Counted from the first letter of the stretch, positions 49,056 to 59,245 are shown. The stretch is 64,000 bases of DNA from Kitasatospora sp. MAP5-34 (GCF_029894335.1 NZ_JARXZC010000001.1:186001-250000), one strand, 5' to 3'. Numbers and translations are program-made. Notes: a model not told the origin generated them from the letters alone.

Positions 49056-51146
49056 TCAGGACCGGAGGGTCCAGGACTGGCCGGGCGCCGTGCCGTTGGC
49101 CGGGTTGGTCACCACGGTCGAGCCGGCGGTGGCGGCGGAGGTGTCGAGGGCCAGGCCGGTGGCGACGTTGGTGACGGTCAGTGCGCCGCTCGCGGCGTTC
49201 TGCAGGACCCGCCACTCCTGCCAGGCGTTGCCCGGTGAGTAGTTGAGCAGGTAGGCGCTGTTACCGGGCGCGGTTCCGGCGGCGAGCACGGTGTGCACCT
49301 GGGTGCCGGTGTCGCAGTTGTCGCTGATCCGGACGGTGCCGTCGGGGTTGGTCGTGAACGTCCACTGCTCGGACGTGTGGGTGGGCCACCAGGTGTTGAC
49401 GTCGGCGGAGGCGCCGACCGGGGAGCTGCAGGTGCCGGAGACCTCGAGGACCTGGCCGCCGGTGCCGCCGGCGCCGACGGTGTGGTACTTCCCGTCGCCG
49501 ACGACCGTGGCCGGGATCGTGGTGGGCAGCGGCGAGAGCCGGTACATGGCGACCGCGCTCGGAGCCAGCGAGGCGCTGATGGCGCCGGTGACGTTGCCGG
49601 CGGACCCGCTCCACAGCTCCTTGGCGGAGTATCCCGGGCCGGTCAGGCCGAGCGCGGAGAGACTGGTGCTGACCGTCCGGCTGTACGTCGGGTCCTGGTT
49701 GACCAGCAGCACCGCCGTGTCACCGTTGGCCAGTTGGCGCTTGAGCACCACGGGCGCGGTGGCGGAGTCCGGGGCGCTGCCGACCAGGGTGGCGGGCTTG
49801 GCCAGGCTGTCCTGGTCGATCCCGATCACATCGGCGTTCTTGTAGATCGCCAGGCTGTCGCTGTTGATGCCGGTGGTCCAGTTGACGCCGTTGTAGCTGT
49901 GCTGCGAGTCGGCGGCGTTGCGCAGGTCGGCGCCGGAGATCAGCGGCGAGGCCATCATCGACAGGATCGACATCTCGGTGCGCGACTCGTCGTCGGTGAA
50001 CGACTTGGCGCTGACGTTGTTGTCGGTGACGCCGTACACGCCGTAGGGGTCGTTCCAGCCGGTGAACATCATGTCCATGTCGTTCCAGCTGCCGGGCCGT
50101 ACGTTGCCCGAGTCCTGCAGCGCGGTCTGCAACTGGCTGTTGTAGAGGATGCCGTTGATCTCGCTGTCGCGGTCGCCGCCGATCCGGCACAGGTTGGCGA
50201 CCTGACCGCACCAGGTGCCGGTGGGGGCGTAACCGGGGGCGCTGTACTGCGGGGTGCCGGCGGCCAGGATCACCGGGTCGGTACGGGCCGGGTCGTTCGC
50301 GTTCAGCAGGTACGGCACGCCGCTGTGCACCGGCTGCGCCGAGACGCTCAGCGTCACCCGGGGGCGGCCCTGCGCGGCGGAGGCGCTGTCCAGCGCGCGC
50401 TGGAAGGTCTGCACCCGGGCGTACATGGACTGGGTGAGTTCCTTGCCCTCGCCCTGGGTGTAGTAGTTGTGCCCGTCCGGGCCGGTGATCTGCGGACCGT
50501 AAGGGCAGTCGTCGTACTTGACGTAGTCGACGCCCCAGGAGACGAAGTCGGTGGCGTCGGTGGACTCGTGGCCGAGGCTGCCGGGGTGGCCCTGGCAGGT
50601 GGTGTACGTGTCGGTGCCGTACAGGCCGAACTTCATACCTTTGCTGTGGGCGTACCAGGCCAGGTACTGGATGCCGTTGACGCTCTGGCCGTTCACCGTC
50701 TGGGACGGGTAGGCGGCGTTCGGGACCAGGTGACCCGAGGTCGGGTCGTTGCCCGTGCCGTCGGTGCCGAGGACCGGGTTGCCGTTGTCGTCGTACAACT
50801 GCATCGCGTTGTAGGAGTTCTTCGCCAGGTCGGTGCTCTGGTCACTGCGGTGCGACAGCGACCAGCCGTCGTCGATGGTCACCGTGTTGTAGCCGGCCGC
50901 GACCAGGCCGTTGGCCGACATGAAGTCGATGGTCTGCTTGACCTGTTGCTCGGTCACGCCGGTTCCGAGCGAGTTCCAGGAGTTCCAGCCCATCGGCGGG
51001 GTGAGGGCGCTCCCGTTGCCGAGTGCCGCAGCCGGGACCGCCGTCGCCAGGGTGCCTGCGGCTATACCGACGGCGAGTCCGGGGGCGGTCAGGGCCAGCG
51101 TCATCAGCACGCTGGGCAGGCGACGGATCTTTCGTGATGCGCGCAA
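49056..51146 (-). CDS. Secreted GH27 alpha-galactosidase with ricin-type lectin domain
   Basis: 696 residues if TTG 51146 is the start (GGAG 6 nt upstream). The signal peptide runs to VPAAALG. The GH27 catalytic domain begins at LTPPMGWNSWNSLGTGV; the nucleophile Asp is in VDYVKYDDCPYG and the acid/base Asp in GGDRDSEING; TIDDGWS is also conserved. A beta-sandwich (about 430-560) is followed by a C-terminal ricin-B/CBM13 lectin (about 565-696: WPTHTSEQWTFTTNPDGTV, NAWQEWRVLQ, GQSWTLRS). It removes alpha-galactosyl ends from galactomannan or raffinose-type sugars outside the cell. Confidence 0.93.
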   Translation of the reverse strand: MRASRKIRRLPSVLMTLALTAPGLAVGIAAGTLATAVPAAALGNGSALTPPMGWNSWNSLGTGVTEQQVKQTIDFMSANGLVAAGYNTVTIDDGWSLSHRSDQSTDLAKNSYNAMQLYDDNGNPVLGTDGTGNDPTSGHLVPNAAYPSQTVNGQSVNGIQYLAWYAHSKGMKFGLYGTDTYTTCQGHPGSLGHESTDATDFVSWGVDYVKYDDCPYGPQITGPDGHNYYTQGEGKELTQSMYARVQTFQRALDSASAAQGRPRVTLSVSAQPVHSGVPYLLNANDPARTDPVILAAGTPQYSAPGYAPTGTWCGQVANLCRIGGDRDSEINGILYNSQLQTALQDSGNVRPGSWNDMDMMFTGWNDPYGVYGVTDNNVSAKSFTDDESRTEMSILSMMASPLISGADLRNAADSQHSYNGVNWTTGINSDSLAIYKNADVIGIDQDSLAKPATLVGSAPDSATAPVVLKRQLANGDTAVLLVNQDPTYSRTVSTSLSALGLTGPGYSAKELWSGSAGNVTGAISASLAPSAVAMYRLSPLPTTIPATVVGDGKYHTVGAGGTGGQVLEVSGTCSSPVGASADVNTWWPTHTSEQWTFTTNPDGTVRISDNCDTGTQVHTVLAAGTAPGNSAYLLNYSPGNAWQEWRVLQNAASGALTVTNVATGLALDTSAATAGSTVVTNPANGTAPGQSWTLRS

Positions 51147-51670
51147 GGACGACTCCGGGGGGACAGGTGGGGGCAGTTGGGGGAGGGGGCCACAGCGCGG
51201 TGCCAGGCGGTGACGCGGTAGTACCGCCTGGCTCCGCCGCCGCCGAGGGCACCAGCATGCCCGTGGCGATATCCAACAAAAAGACACAGGCGAGCAGCGC
51301 ACCCCGGAGGGGGACCGGGTGCATCCGGTCACGACCTGAGCTCTCGTCAGAGCCCGTACGGTGAACGGACGGCAGTGAGTGCGCTGCTCGCCTGCGGCGA
51401 TGACCTTGACCGGCTGGAGGTTGTCGCGCATCGGAGTGTAATGGCACATGCCACACTTCAATAGACTTCGCGCGGGATTATGTTTGTTGATGAAGGATTA
51501 CGTTCGTCTGTGTCCAGGTCGGCTGCCCAGGTCGTCGCAGTCCCAAGCCTGCGAGGGGAAGCAGAAGGGAGACCCGCTGTCCGTGGGTCTCCCATTCCCG
51601 GGCGGCGCTGTGCGGGCCGGGGTGCTGCTCGGAGTGCTGCTGGGATGCTGCTCGGTCGGCCGGCGCGCCG
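51147..51670. promoter_or_regulatory. Control region of the alpha-galactosidase gene
   Basis: 524 bp without a supported gene: the leader and promoter of the minus-strand galactosidase, plus the terminator of the P450 operon at 51567-51593. Open frames here have no ribosome site or domain. Nothing else was recognised. Confidence 0.5.
51567..51593 (-). terminator. Terminator of the conservon/P450 operon
   Basis: Perfect 9-bp stem GGGAGACCC / GGGTCTCCC with a 9-nt loop, 78 nt after the P450 stop. Confidence 0.75.
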
Positions 51671-53197
51671 TCAGTGCCGGAACATCCCGGCCAGGACGCT
51701 CCACCAGCTGCGGCGCTGCTGGGGGACGGTGGCCGTGGCGGCCGGGCCGGTGGGCGGCGCGATCGGCTGAGCCGGCGGGGTGTCGGGCGTGGCGGGGGTC
51801 GTCGTCGGTGGTGTCGTGGGCGCGGTGCCTCCGGTGGCGGTCGCCTCCCCCTTGGGCTTCGATCGCGGGGTGAAGCGCACCGGCAGCTCGACCAGGTGCC
51901 GGGACAGCCAGGCTGACGTCCAGGTCAACTCGTCCTCAGGAATGGCGAGTTGGATGTCCGGCAGGCGGGTCAGCAGGATGTCGATGCTGGTCTCCGCGAT
52001 GGCCCGGCCGATATCCTGGCCGGGGCACTCGTGCGGGCCGCCGCCGAAGGCCAGGTGGGAGCGGTTGCCGTAGAGCGGCTTCGACAGGTCGGGGCGGACG
52101 GCGGGGTCGACGTTGCCGGCCGCGAGACCGAGCAGGAGCATGTCGCCGGCCCTGATCTGCTGCCCGCCGAGTTCGGTGTCCCCGGTGGCCCAGCGGCCCG
52201 CGACCAGCGACATCGGCGCGGAGTCCCAGAGGACCTGGTCCAGGGCGTCGGGCAGGGTCATGTGGCCGCCGGACAGGTGGGTGCGGAACCGCCGGTCGGT
52301 GAGGAGGAGCTTCAGGGTGTCCGCGATCAGGTTGACGGTCGTCTCGTTCGCGGCGAGCAGCACCACCCGCAGATGCTCCAGCACCTCGTCGTCGGTGAGT
52401 CCGGCGCTGTGCTGCATCAGCCAGGACACGAGATCGGCGCCGGGCGCCACCCGCTTACGCTCCATCAGCCGGCGCAGCGTCGCCACGACGTAGTCGTTGC
52501 TCGCGATGGCCGTCTCGGTGCCCTTCATCAAGTCCCGGGCGGCGTCCACCAGTCGGGGCCCGTACTCCTCGGGCATGCCGACCACCTGGGTCATCACGAG
52601 CATCGGCAGGTGCTCGGCGAACCGGGCCACCAGCTCGGCCTGGCCGGTGGGTCCGAAGTCCTGGATCAGCTGGTCGGCGAAGCGGGTGACGTAGCGGCGG
52701 ATCCCGCGCCGGTCGAAGCGGTTCAGACTGTCGGTGACCGCCCTGCGCAGGCGCTTGTGCTCCTCGCCGTCCGCGAAAACGCACAGCGGCTGCCAGGCGA
52801 TCACCGGCATCAGCGGGGAGTCCGGGGTGACCAGGCCCTGCTGGAACGCCGTCCAGCGGCGGGAGTCCCGGGAGAACCGGGACGGCGTGCGCATGGCGGT
52901 GAGGTTCGCGGAGTGGCCGAGGATCAGCCAGGCCGGGAGGTCGCCGTGCAGCAGCACGGGCGCCACCTCGCCGTGCTCGGCGCGCAGTTTCTCGTACAGG
53001 CCCGCCGGGTCGGCCTCGGCCTCCGGCCCGTAGAGCCGCCGGAGACCGTCGGCGCCGAGACCGTCTGCGCCGAGGCCGTGGGTGTCAGGGCCGTGGGTAG
53101 CGAGTCCGCCGGTGTCGAACTCGCCGGTGTCGAGCCGGTGGGCGGGGCAGCCGGGTGGCGGGGTGAGTGAGAGGTCGTCGGAGAAGGGGGTGGTCAC
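51671..53197 (-). CDS. CYP157-like cytochrome P450 lacking ExxR
   Basis: 508 residues from GTG 53197 (GGAGG 4 nt upstream; an ORF extension to 53257 lacks a site). The heme ligand is Cys391 in AFGGGPHECPGQ. The I-helix reads LLAANETTVN, close to the usual acid-Thr pattern. The K-helix ExxR, nearly universal in P450s, is replaced by Gln321-x-x-Trp324 (DQVLW), the hallmark of CYP157 enzymes known from Streptomyces conservons. The C-terminal tail (about 435-508) is Pro/Thr-rich and ends in a WWSVLAGMFRH segment. Substrate unknown. It sits 40 nt after the DUF742 gene of the conservon. Confidence 0.9.
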   Translation of the reverse strand: MTTPFSDDLSLTPPPGCPAHRLDTGEFDTGGLATHGPDTHGLGADGLGADGLRRLYGPEAEADPAGLYEKLRAEHGEVAPVLLHGDLPAWLILGHSANLTAMRTPSRFSRDSRRWTAFQQGLVTPDSPLMPVIAWQPLCVFADGEEHKRLRRAVTDSLNRFDRRGIRRYVTRFADQLIQDFGPTGQAELVARFAEHLPMLVMTQVVGMPEEYGPRLVDAARDLMKGTETAIASNDYVVATLRRLMERKRVAPGADLVSWLMQHSAGLTDDEVLEHLRVVLLAANETTVNLIADTLKLLLTDRRFRTHLSGGHMTLPDALDQVLWDSAPMSLVAGRWATGDTELGGQQIRAGDMLLLGLAAGNVDPAVRPDLSKPLYGNRSHLAFGGGPHECPGQDIGRAIAETSIDILLTRLPDIQLAIPEDELTWTSAWLSRHLVELPVRFTPRSKPKGEATATGGTAPTTPPTTTPATPDTPPAQPIAPPTGPAATATVPQQRRSWWSVLAGMFRH

Positions 53198-53237
53198 GGT
53201 ACCTCCGGGGTAGGTGTGAGGTGGTCGGGGTGAGCGG

Positions 53238-53597
53238 TCAGAGCTTCTGAAGTCCATGCATCACCGCCTTTAGCAGGGCGCGGTCGGGCAGGACCGCCTG
53301 CGGGACGGAGGCGCGGGCCTCGATCCGTCCCTCGGCGAGGAGGTCCGCGAGCAGCACGGTGACCACGCTCACCGGCAGCCGCAGGTAGGCGGAGATCTCG
53401 GCCACGGACAGCGGCGAGCCGCAGATCCGCAGGATCGCCGCGTGTTCCGGCTGCATCGTGGGCGCCGGCTCCGAGCGGGAGACGATCAGGGTGACCAGGT
53501 CGACTGCGGATCGCTCGGCCAGGCCGCTGCGGCCGCGCGTGATCACATAGAGCCGTTCGGGGCTGCCTTCGTCCCAGACCTGGTCGGCTGCGCTCAT
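53238..53597 (-). CDS. cvnC: Conservon protein CvnC (DUF742)
   Basis: 119 residues, ATG 53597 overlapping the roadblock stop (ATGA). DUF742 pattern: RLYVITRGRSG, VDLVTLIVSR, EHAAILRICGSPLSVAEISA (winged-helix core), YLRLPVSVVTVLLADLLAEGR. In conservons this protein interacts with CvnB and CvnD in a G-protein-like signalling complex. Confidence 0.9.
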   Translation of the reverse strand: MSAADQVWDEGSPERLYVITRGRSGLAERSAVDLVTLIVSRSEPAPTMQPEHAAILRICGSPLSVAEISAYLRLPVSVVTVLLADLLAEGRIEARASVPQAVLPDRALLKAVMHGLQKL

Positions 53598-54001
53598 GCG
53601 ACCTGCTCGCCGCCCCGCGCAGGAGTGCTGAGATGTTCGCCGATCCGGGCGACCAGGTCCCGCATCCGATGGCCCATCAGCCCGGCGTCGACCCCCTGGT
53701 CGGCCAGCACCGCGAGGTACGCCCGGGCGCCGGCCGCCATCAGGTAGAAGAACCCGCCACCCAGCTCGATGACCACCAGCCGCATCCGCCCGTCACCGTG
53801 CGGGAACTCGGTGGCGACGGCGCCCGCCAGGCTCTGCAGACCGGCGCAGGCGGCGGCGAGCCGGTCGGCGGTGTCGGTGTCGGTGCCGTACTGGGCCATC
53901 CGCAGGCCGTCGGCGGAGAGCACGACTACGTGGCGGGTGTGCGGGACGCAGTCAGCCAGTTCCTTGAGCATCCAGTCCATGTTGGTCCGCTGCTGAATCA
54001 C
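53594..54001 (-). CDS. cvnB: Conservon protein CvnB (roadblock/LC7)
   Basis: 135 residues from GTG 54001, which overlaps the kinase stop (GTGA). Roadblock/LC7 fold: NMDWMLKELADCVPHTRHVV, VLSADGLRMAQYG, LVVIELGGGFFYLMAAG, VLADQGVDAGLMGHRMRDLV. It normally acts as a GTPase-activating or scaffold subunit for CvnD. Confidence 0.92.
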   Translation of the reverse strand: MIQQRTNMDWMLKELADCVPHTRHVVVLSADGLRMAQYGTDTDTADRLAAACAGLQSLAGAVATEFPHGDGRMRLVVIELGGGFFYLMAAGARAYLAVLADQGVDAGLMGHRMRDLVARIGEHLSTPARGGEQVA

Positions 54002-55623
54002 TGTTCGCTCTTCCCTGCCGACGCGTCGCTGGTGTGGCCGGATGCCGCACCGGTGGACGGCGGGTGGCCGTTCACCCCTTCGTGGAACGCGGCCAGCCAT
54101 ATACCGGGCTGTTCCGACGCCTCGGCCGGCGCGGGGATCCTGGGGGCTTCGGGCGTGCCCGTCCGGGCAGGCGTGGCGTGGCGGCGCCGCTGGGGCAGGC
54201 CGTTCGGGGGCGGCTCGCCGTCCGTCGAGCCCGGCCCCGGCGCCGCCCCCGGCGAGGACCAGAAGGAGTCGGGTACCGTCCTCGGCCCCCACGAGCTGGA
54301 ACCGCCCATCGGCCGGGAACCGGCGGCCGGGACCGCTCGACGGCCGGGGGCGGCTCCGATTCCGTGCGCCCGGCCGGTGGCGGGTGCCGTGGTGATCAGC
54401 TCCTGCGGGACGATCAGCACCGCGCGCACGCCGCCGTACGCGGAGGGCCGCAGCGAGACCTGGAAGCCGTACGCCTGCGAGAGCCGCCCGACCACGGCCA
54501 GGCCGAGGCGGGGCGTCTCACCGAGGTCGTTGAGGTCGATCCCGGCCTGCGCCTCCTTGAGCATCCGCTCGGCGCGGGCCCGGCCCTCCTCGCTCAGGCT
54601 CAGGCCGCCGTCCTCGATCTCGATGGCGATGCCGGTCTGCACCTCGACGGCGGTCAGGTGCACGTTGGTCTGCGGCGGGGAGTAGCGGGTGGCGTTGTCG
54701 AGCAGTTCGGCCAGCGCGTGGATCAGCGGCTCGGCGGCGGGTCCGATGACGGCGACCTCGGAGACCGGGTGCAGTTCCACCCGCTGGTAGTCGAGGATCC
54801 GCGAGATGCCACCGCGCAGCACGCTGTACAGCGGGACGGACCGGCTCCACTGGCGGCCGGGGCGGGCGCCACCGAGGACGGCGATGCTGTCCGCGAGGCG
54901 CCCGACCAGCGCGTTTCCGTGGTCCAGGCGCAGCAGGTCGTCGAAGACGGCCGGGTCGTTGCCGTGCCGGTCCTCCATCTCCCGCAGGTCCTGGGCCTGC
55001 CGGTGGACGATCGCCTGCACCCGGCGGGCGATGTTCACGAACGCGCGCTGCGCGGACTCGCGCAGGCCCTCCTCCGCGTCGACCGCCTCCAGCACCGAAC
55101 GCAGCACCGCCTGCCGGGCGGCCTGGAACTCGGGGCCGACGACGCTGTCGTGGGACTCGTACGCCTTCAGCACGTCCTCGGTGAACTCGCCACGCTGGAG
55201 CCGGGCGACCGCCTCGGGCAGCGCGACCTTCGCAAGCTGGACCGTCGCGGCCTCCTGCCGGGCCAGCCGACGGCGCAGCTCGCTCTCCTGCTGGGTGTAC
55301 CGCTCTTGCAGGCGGGCCAGCGTCCGCCCGCGCCGCGCCGCCTCGGCGGCCACCACGGCCACCGCTGCGGTGCCCACGACCCCGCACCAGACGACTCCCG
55401 CGCGGGCACCGGTGGAGGCCACCGACGCGGCGACGGCGGCGGCGGCAGCCGTCACCACCACGGGGAGGAGCCAGCCGAGAACGGAAACGGAGTGGCGACC
55501 TCCGGGTAACGATCCGGCACGGAGCATCAGCATCCTCAAACGATCGAAAGAGTACGGCGGGGAGGGACCAGGATTGCCCTGCCCCGGGCTCGTCGGAGCG
55601 CTGCCCGGGCCCAGTTCGCTCAT
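53998..55623 (-). CDS. cvnA: Conservon sensor histidine kinase-like protein CvnA
   Basis: 541 residues from ATG 55623 (ribosome site poor; a GTG at 55650 is an alternative). Two membrane helices (about 45-90: LGWLLPVVVTAAAAAVAASV, VVWCGVVGTAAVAVVAAEAA), a coiled-coil stretch rich in Gln, Glu and Arg, and a C-terminal HATPase domain with LAELLDNATRYSPPQTNVHL, IEDGGLSLSE and GLAVVGRLSQAYGFQVSL. The final 130 residues are Pro/Gly-rich and disordered. It is the membrane input of the conservon. The usual ATP-binding boxes are kept. No external sensor loop of size is seen. Confidence 0.9.
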   Translation of the reverse strand: MSELGPGSAPTSPGQGNPGPSPPYSFDRLRMLMLRAGSLPGGRHSVSVLGWLLPVVVTAAAAAVAASVASTGARAGVVWCGVVGTAAVAVVAAEAARRGRTLARLQERYTQQESELRRRLARQEAATVQLAKVALPEAVARLQRGEFTEDVLKAYESHDSVVGPEFQAARQAVLRSVLEAVDAEEGLRESAQRAFVNIARRVQAIVHRQAQDLREMEDRHGNDPAVFDDLLRLDHGNALVGRLADSIAVLGGARPGRQWSRSVPLYSVLRGGISRILDYQRVELHPVSEVAVIGPAAEPLIHALAELLDNATRYSPPQTNVHLTAVEVQTGIAIEIEDGGLSLSEEGRARAERMLKEAQAGIDLNDLGETPRLGLAVVGRLSQAYGFQVSLRPSAYGGVRAVLIVPQELITTAPATGRAHGIGAAPGRRAVPAAGSRPMGGSSSWGPRTVPDSFWSSPGAAPGPGSTDGEPPPNGLPQRRRHATPARTGTPEAPRIPAPAEASEQPGIWLAAFHEGVNGHPPSTGAASGHTSDASAGKSEQ

Positions 55624-55790
55624 GAGAGGGGTCTGCTGCGAAATTGCCACGCGGCGCGGAGGGTCCGTGGTAGAGCGGGGTCCACGGCCTGGTCCGGTCC
55701 CCGTTGCTGCGTCCACGCCGACCGGACCTGCGCGGACGTCGCCTTGTTCGCGCGTGCGACGGCGAGCACCGGTTCGCACTCGGGGTGGAG

Positions 55791-56945
55791 TCAGTCGGTG
55801 TCGGTGGCGGCCAGGAGCGCGATTCGGGTCCGACCGGGGTCGAGGACGGCGAACCCGAGGTCCGTCACCTCTCGGTGGAACCACTGGTTGTCGCTGTGCT
55901 CGTCCACCGCGAAGCGCAGCCAGTGGTGCCGGGCCGCGAGCCGGACGGCGTCGTACGGCGACACCGTGAGGTCGAGGTCCAGCAGGGCGTAGAGGCTGTG
56001 CCAGGTCAACAGTCGGCTGTAGGCGCCCTGCCGGGACTCGCCCCACAGGCCGCCCGAGTACGCGGACACGAACAGATCGCCGGCCAGGTCGTCCGCCGTG
56101 GTGTGCACCGCGACGATCGTGTCCGTGGTGGTCCCGGCCAGGCACTGCGCCGGGAGTTCGGCCAGGAACGCGGCGTTCCAGTCGTCCGGGTCGAGTGGCT
56201 GGGCAAGGACGTAGAACTTCGCCTCCCACCTGCCCAGTTGGGCGAGCGGCGCGCCGGCGGCCTCGGCCCGTCCGGTGTCCGGAACCTCCCGGGCGCGGCC
56301 TCCGGCGGCAGTGCCGGCCTCGGTCGGCGGGATCTCCGGGTACGCGGCGCGCAGGGTGGCGGGACTCATCGAGCCGGGCATGCTGCCCTCGGTCGTCCGG
56401 CACAGCTCGTGCTCGAACCGCAGCGAGGCCAGTGGCAGCCAGGCCAGCGGGTGCCGCAGTTCCTGGAGCCGCCGGGCGTACTCCAGATAGGGCTCGGCGT
56501 CGACGCCCCACCGCAGTGCTATCTCCTGGAGCAGACAGGCGCGGAACTCCGCCGGGCCGTCCAGGTGCTCGGGGAGCTGTTCGAACAGTGGCTTCAGCGT
56601 CACCCAGCCCGCCCGCTGGACCAACTGCCGGGCCATCCGCCGCACCAGCATCCGGTGGTCGTCCGGTCCGGTCAGGGTCAGCAGGGTGTCGGCCAGGCGG
56701 GCGGCCCATTCAGCGGCCTGGTACGAATCCTCGGTGCACAGCGGCTCGGCGATCCACGAGATCGCGCGGGCGCTCTCGGGCCCGGGACGCCGGAGGTGGG
56801 CGACGGCCAATTCGTAGAGCCGCGCGGGGTCGGTGGCGGCGCAGGCCTTCAGCGAGCCTGCGTCAGGCAGCGGCGGCACCTCGGGCGGCAGTTCGCCCGG
56901 CAGCGCGCCCGGCTCGATCGGCGCCTGGTGCTGATCCCCGTTCAT
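55791..56945 (-). CDS. DUF6183-type hypothetical protein
   Basis: 384 residues with ATG 56945; ATG 56954 is equally close. Soluble, mostly helical: SARAISWIAEPLCTEDSYQA, RMLVRRMARQLVQRAGW, EALRWGV-like IALRWGVDAEPYLEYARRLQ, and a beta-rich second half with RWEAKFYVLAQPLDPDDW, QWFHREVTDLGFAVLDPGRT. It resembles the DUF6183 family as I recall it; no function is known. Not part of a clear operon. Confidence 0.7.
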   Translation of the reverse strand: MNGDQHQAPIEPGALPGELPPEVPPLPDAGSLKACAATDPARLYELAVAHLRRPGPESARAISWIAEPLCTEDSYQAAEWAARLADTLLTLTGPDDHRMLVRRMARQLVQRAGWVTLKPLFEQLPEHLDGPAEFRACLLQEIALRWGVDAEPYLEYARRLQELRHPLAWLPLASLRFEHELCRTTEGSMPGSMSPATLRAAYPEIPPTEAGTAAGGRAREVPDTGRAEAAGAPLAQLGRWEAKFYVLAQPLDPDDWNAAFLAELPAQCLAGTTTDTIVAVHTTADDLAGDLFVSAYSGGLWGESRQGAYSRLLTWHSLYALLDLDLTVSPYDAVRLAARHHWLRFAVDEHSDNQWFHREVTDLGFAVLDPGRTRIALLAATDTD

Positions 56946-57342
56946 GCCGGGCACCCTACGGGCCCGGGGGGAAGCGCCGCCACGCGTTTACCCCTACCTG
57001 GATGATGAAGCAGCGTCAGGCCCCTCGCGGATGCAGGCCAGGTGCCGGAGATGAGCGCGCGGCGCTCCGCAGCCGACTGGCCACGCCGCCCCCGTCCTTG
57101 TCGGAGGCGCGTCCATCCGCCGGTCGGCTGTCTTGGCTTCGCTCGGCGCCATGGCTCAGGCAGCTTCCAGAGGCGCGTGGATCGCGTGTCCGTCCGGGCC
57201 TTTATCACTGGGGGAGCCGAACTGAGGCGTGAGCCGGGTTTCTTCACTTGTTCGGGTGAACCAGATGATTGGCATGTACCCGGCTCAATTCGGCGGGGTT
57301 TGATCTCATCCGACGAATGTGCATTCCATCCCAGGAGCCCTT
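56946..57342. promoter_or_regulatory. Divergent region (DUF6183 / amine oxidase)
   Basis: 397 bp between divergent genes without a convincing ORF. No dyad or promoter stands out; the plus-strand leader before 57343 carries AGGAG. Confidence 0.4.
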
Positions 57343-59166
57343 GTGCCGAACTCGCCTGCCAAGACCAGCGATTCACCCGAGAGCCGCCCGTCCACTGTCG
57401 CCCGGCGCAGCTTCCTCGGCTCGGCTGTCGCGGGGGCCGCCGTGGTGGGAGCCACCGGCTTCACCGGGAGCCCGGTCATCAGCCCGCCGGGTTCCGACCG
57501 GCCCCACGGGATCGATCCGGTGGTCAGCCGGGACCTGGCCCGCAAGCTCCTGCTGGTCGGCGACAAGGGCGAGGACCTGAAACTGCAGTACCTGCGGATT
57601 CTGATAGACGGCCAACTCCCGCCCCGAGCACCGCGCAAGAAGATCCTGATCGTCGGCGCCGGGGTGGCCGGGCTGACCGCCGCCACGCTCCTGAAGAGGG
57701 CCGGGCACGAGGTGGTCGTCATCGAGGCCAACGGGAGCCGGGTGGGCGGCCGGGTGAAGACCTTCCGCGACTTCAAGGACAAGGCCCTGTACGCCGAGGC
57801 CGGCGCGATGCGGCTGCCGGACTTCCACCCGCTGGTCCGCGCGCTCGTGGACAAGCTCGGACTCAAGCGCCAGCTCTTCTACAACGCCGACGTGGCGCCG
57901 GGCGCCGAACCCACCGGCACCATACCCCCGGTCACCTACCGGTCCTTCACCGGCGAGACCTGGACCAACGGCCCGGACGACCACACCTTCACGCCCCCGG
58001 TGTCCGGCGGCAAGCGGCTGATCCGTGTCAACGGACTCACCACCACCCGGGCCGCCTACGCCGCCACGCCGAAGAAGGTGAACAGCACGTTCGGCGCGAT
58101 CGCCGGCACCACCATGGCAGACGCGCTCAACGAGGCCCTCAAGCCCGTGACCGTCTCCGGCGACGCGAACATCAACGACCAGATCGACGCCTGGGCGACC
58201 ATATTCCAGAAGTACGACGACTACTCCACCCACCGCTACCTGGTCGAGGAGGCCGGGTGGGACCTGGCGAAGATCCAGGCGGCGGGCACCCTGGAGAACC
58301 TCACCTCCCGGCTGCACTACTCCCTCGTCCCGACCCTGATGGACCACGCGGCGATCACGCCGACCAACCGGTACTGGGAACTGGTCGGCGGCTTCGACGT
58401 CCTGACCGAGGCCCTGGCCGCGCCGCTGAGGAACGACATCCGGATGGGCCGGCGGATGACCCGCCTCATCCAGAGCGCCACCGGGGTCCGCATCGAGACC
58501 ACCGCCGAGAGCGGCACCGAGGAGTCCTGCGACGGCGCACCGATCCAGCCCACCGAGTGCTTCGAGGGCGACTACGCGATCGTCACCATCCCCTTCAGCG
58601 CACTGCGCTTCTGCACCGTCGAACCGCTGATGTCCTACCCCAAGTGCCGGGCCGTCAACGAGCTGCACTACGACTCCGCCACCAAGGTGCTGCTGGAGTT
58701 CAAGACCCGCTTCTGGGAGCAGGGACCGAACGGCTTCACCGGCGCGGGCTGCACCTCCGACAGCCCCAGCCGCAACACCTACCTGCCCTCGCACGCCCCG
58801 GCCGGATCTCCGGGCGGCGTGGTGCTGGCCTCGTACAGCTGGTCCGACGACGCGTTCCGCTGGGACTCCCTCACCCAGGGCGAGCGGGTCGCGTTCGCCC
58901 TGGACGACCTGGAGCGGCTGTTCGGCCCGGTCGTCCGCGCCGAGTACGCCGGTGTGGGCGTCAGCCAGTCCTGGGCCAGGGCCCGCTACGCGCTCGGTGA
59001 AGCGGTCATCTTCACCCCGGGCCAGCTGCACGAACTGCACCCCGCCACCCGCACGGTGGAGGGCCGCGTGCACTTCGCGGGCGAGCACACCAGCCTGAAG
59101 CCGGCCTGGATCGAGGGCGCCCTGGAGTCTGCGGTCCGCGCCTTCCTGGAGGTCCACCCCCGCTGA
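57343..59166 (+). CDS. Tat-exported flavin amine oxidase (L-amino acid oxidase type)
   Basis: 607 residues from GTG 57343 (AGGAG 5 nt upstream; ATG 57319 lacks a site). Twin-Arg signal [19 protein letters not shown] at the N terminus. FAD domain [20 protein letters not shown], then the GG motif [14 protein letters not shown] and, near the C terminus, [20 protein letters not shown] that closes the flavin site. Insert domains cover about 170-420. L-amino acid oxidases of this type deaminate amino acids with O2, giving keto acid, NH3 and H2O2, outside the cell. A long hairpin follows. Confidence 0.9.
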   Translation: MPNSPAKTSDSPESRPSTVARRSFLGSAVAGAAVVGATGFTGSPVISPPGSDRPHGIDPVVSRDLARKLLLVGDKGEDLKLQYLRILIDGQLPPRAPRKKILIVGAGVAGLTAATLLKRAGHEVVVIEANGSRVGGRVKTFRDFKDKALYAEAGAMRLPDFHPLVRALVDKLGLKRQLFYNADVAPGAEPTGTIPPVTYRSFTGETWTNGPDDHTFTPPVSGGKRLIRVNGLTTTRAAYAATPKKVNSTFGAIAGTTMADALNEALKPVTVSGDANINDQIDAWATIFQKYDDYSTHRYLVEEAGWDLAKIQAAGTLENLTSRLHYSLVPTLMDHAAITPTNRYWELVGGFDVLTEALAAPLRNDIRMGRRMTRLIQSATGVRIETTAESGTEESCDGAPIQPTECFEGDYAIVTIPFSALRFCTVEPLMSYPKCRAVNELHYDSATKVLLEFKTRFWEQGPNGFTGAGCTSDSPSRNTYLPSHAPAGSPGGVVLASYSWSDDAFRWDSLTQGERVAFALDDLERLFGPVVRAEYAGVGVSQSWARARYALGEAVIFTPGQLHELHPATRTVEGRVHFAGEHTSLKPAWIEGALESAVRAFLEVHPR

Positions 59167-59193
59167 ATGGTGCGCCCCGCCCCGTACTTGTGA

Positions 59194-59245
59194 GACCGGG
59201 GAGTCCGAACCTGCTTGAACGGAGGCAGGTTCGGACTCCCCGGTC
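59194..59245 (+). terminator. Long terminator after the amine oxidase
   Basis: Perfect inverted repeat of 21 bp per arm (59194-59214 and 59225-59245, beginning GACCGGGGAGTCCG) with a 10-nt loop; the longest stem in the window. Confidence 0.93.

Noticed and set aside
51480..51770. Small plus-strand ORF upstream of the P450 terminator
   Set aside because: No ribosome site, no domain and it overlaps the P450 stop region.
57042..59000. 652-residue plus-strand ORF overlapping the amine oxidase gene
   Set aside because: A shadow frame of Arg/Gly/Pro-rich sequence without domains; the FAD motifs are in the other frame.
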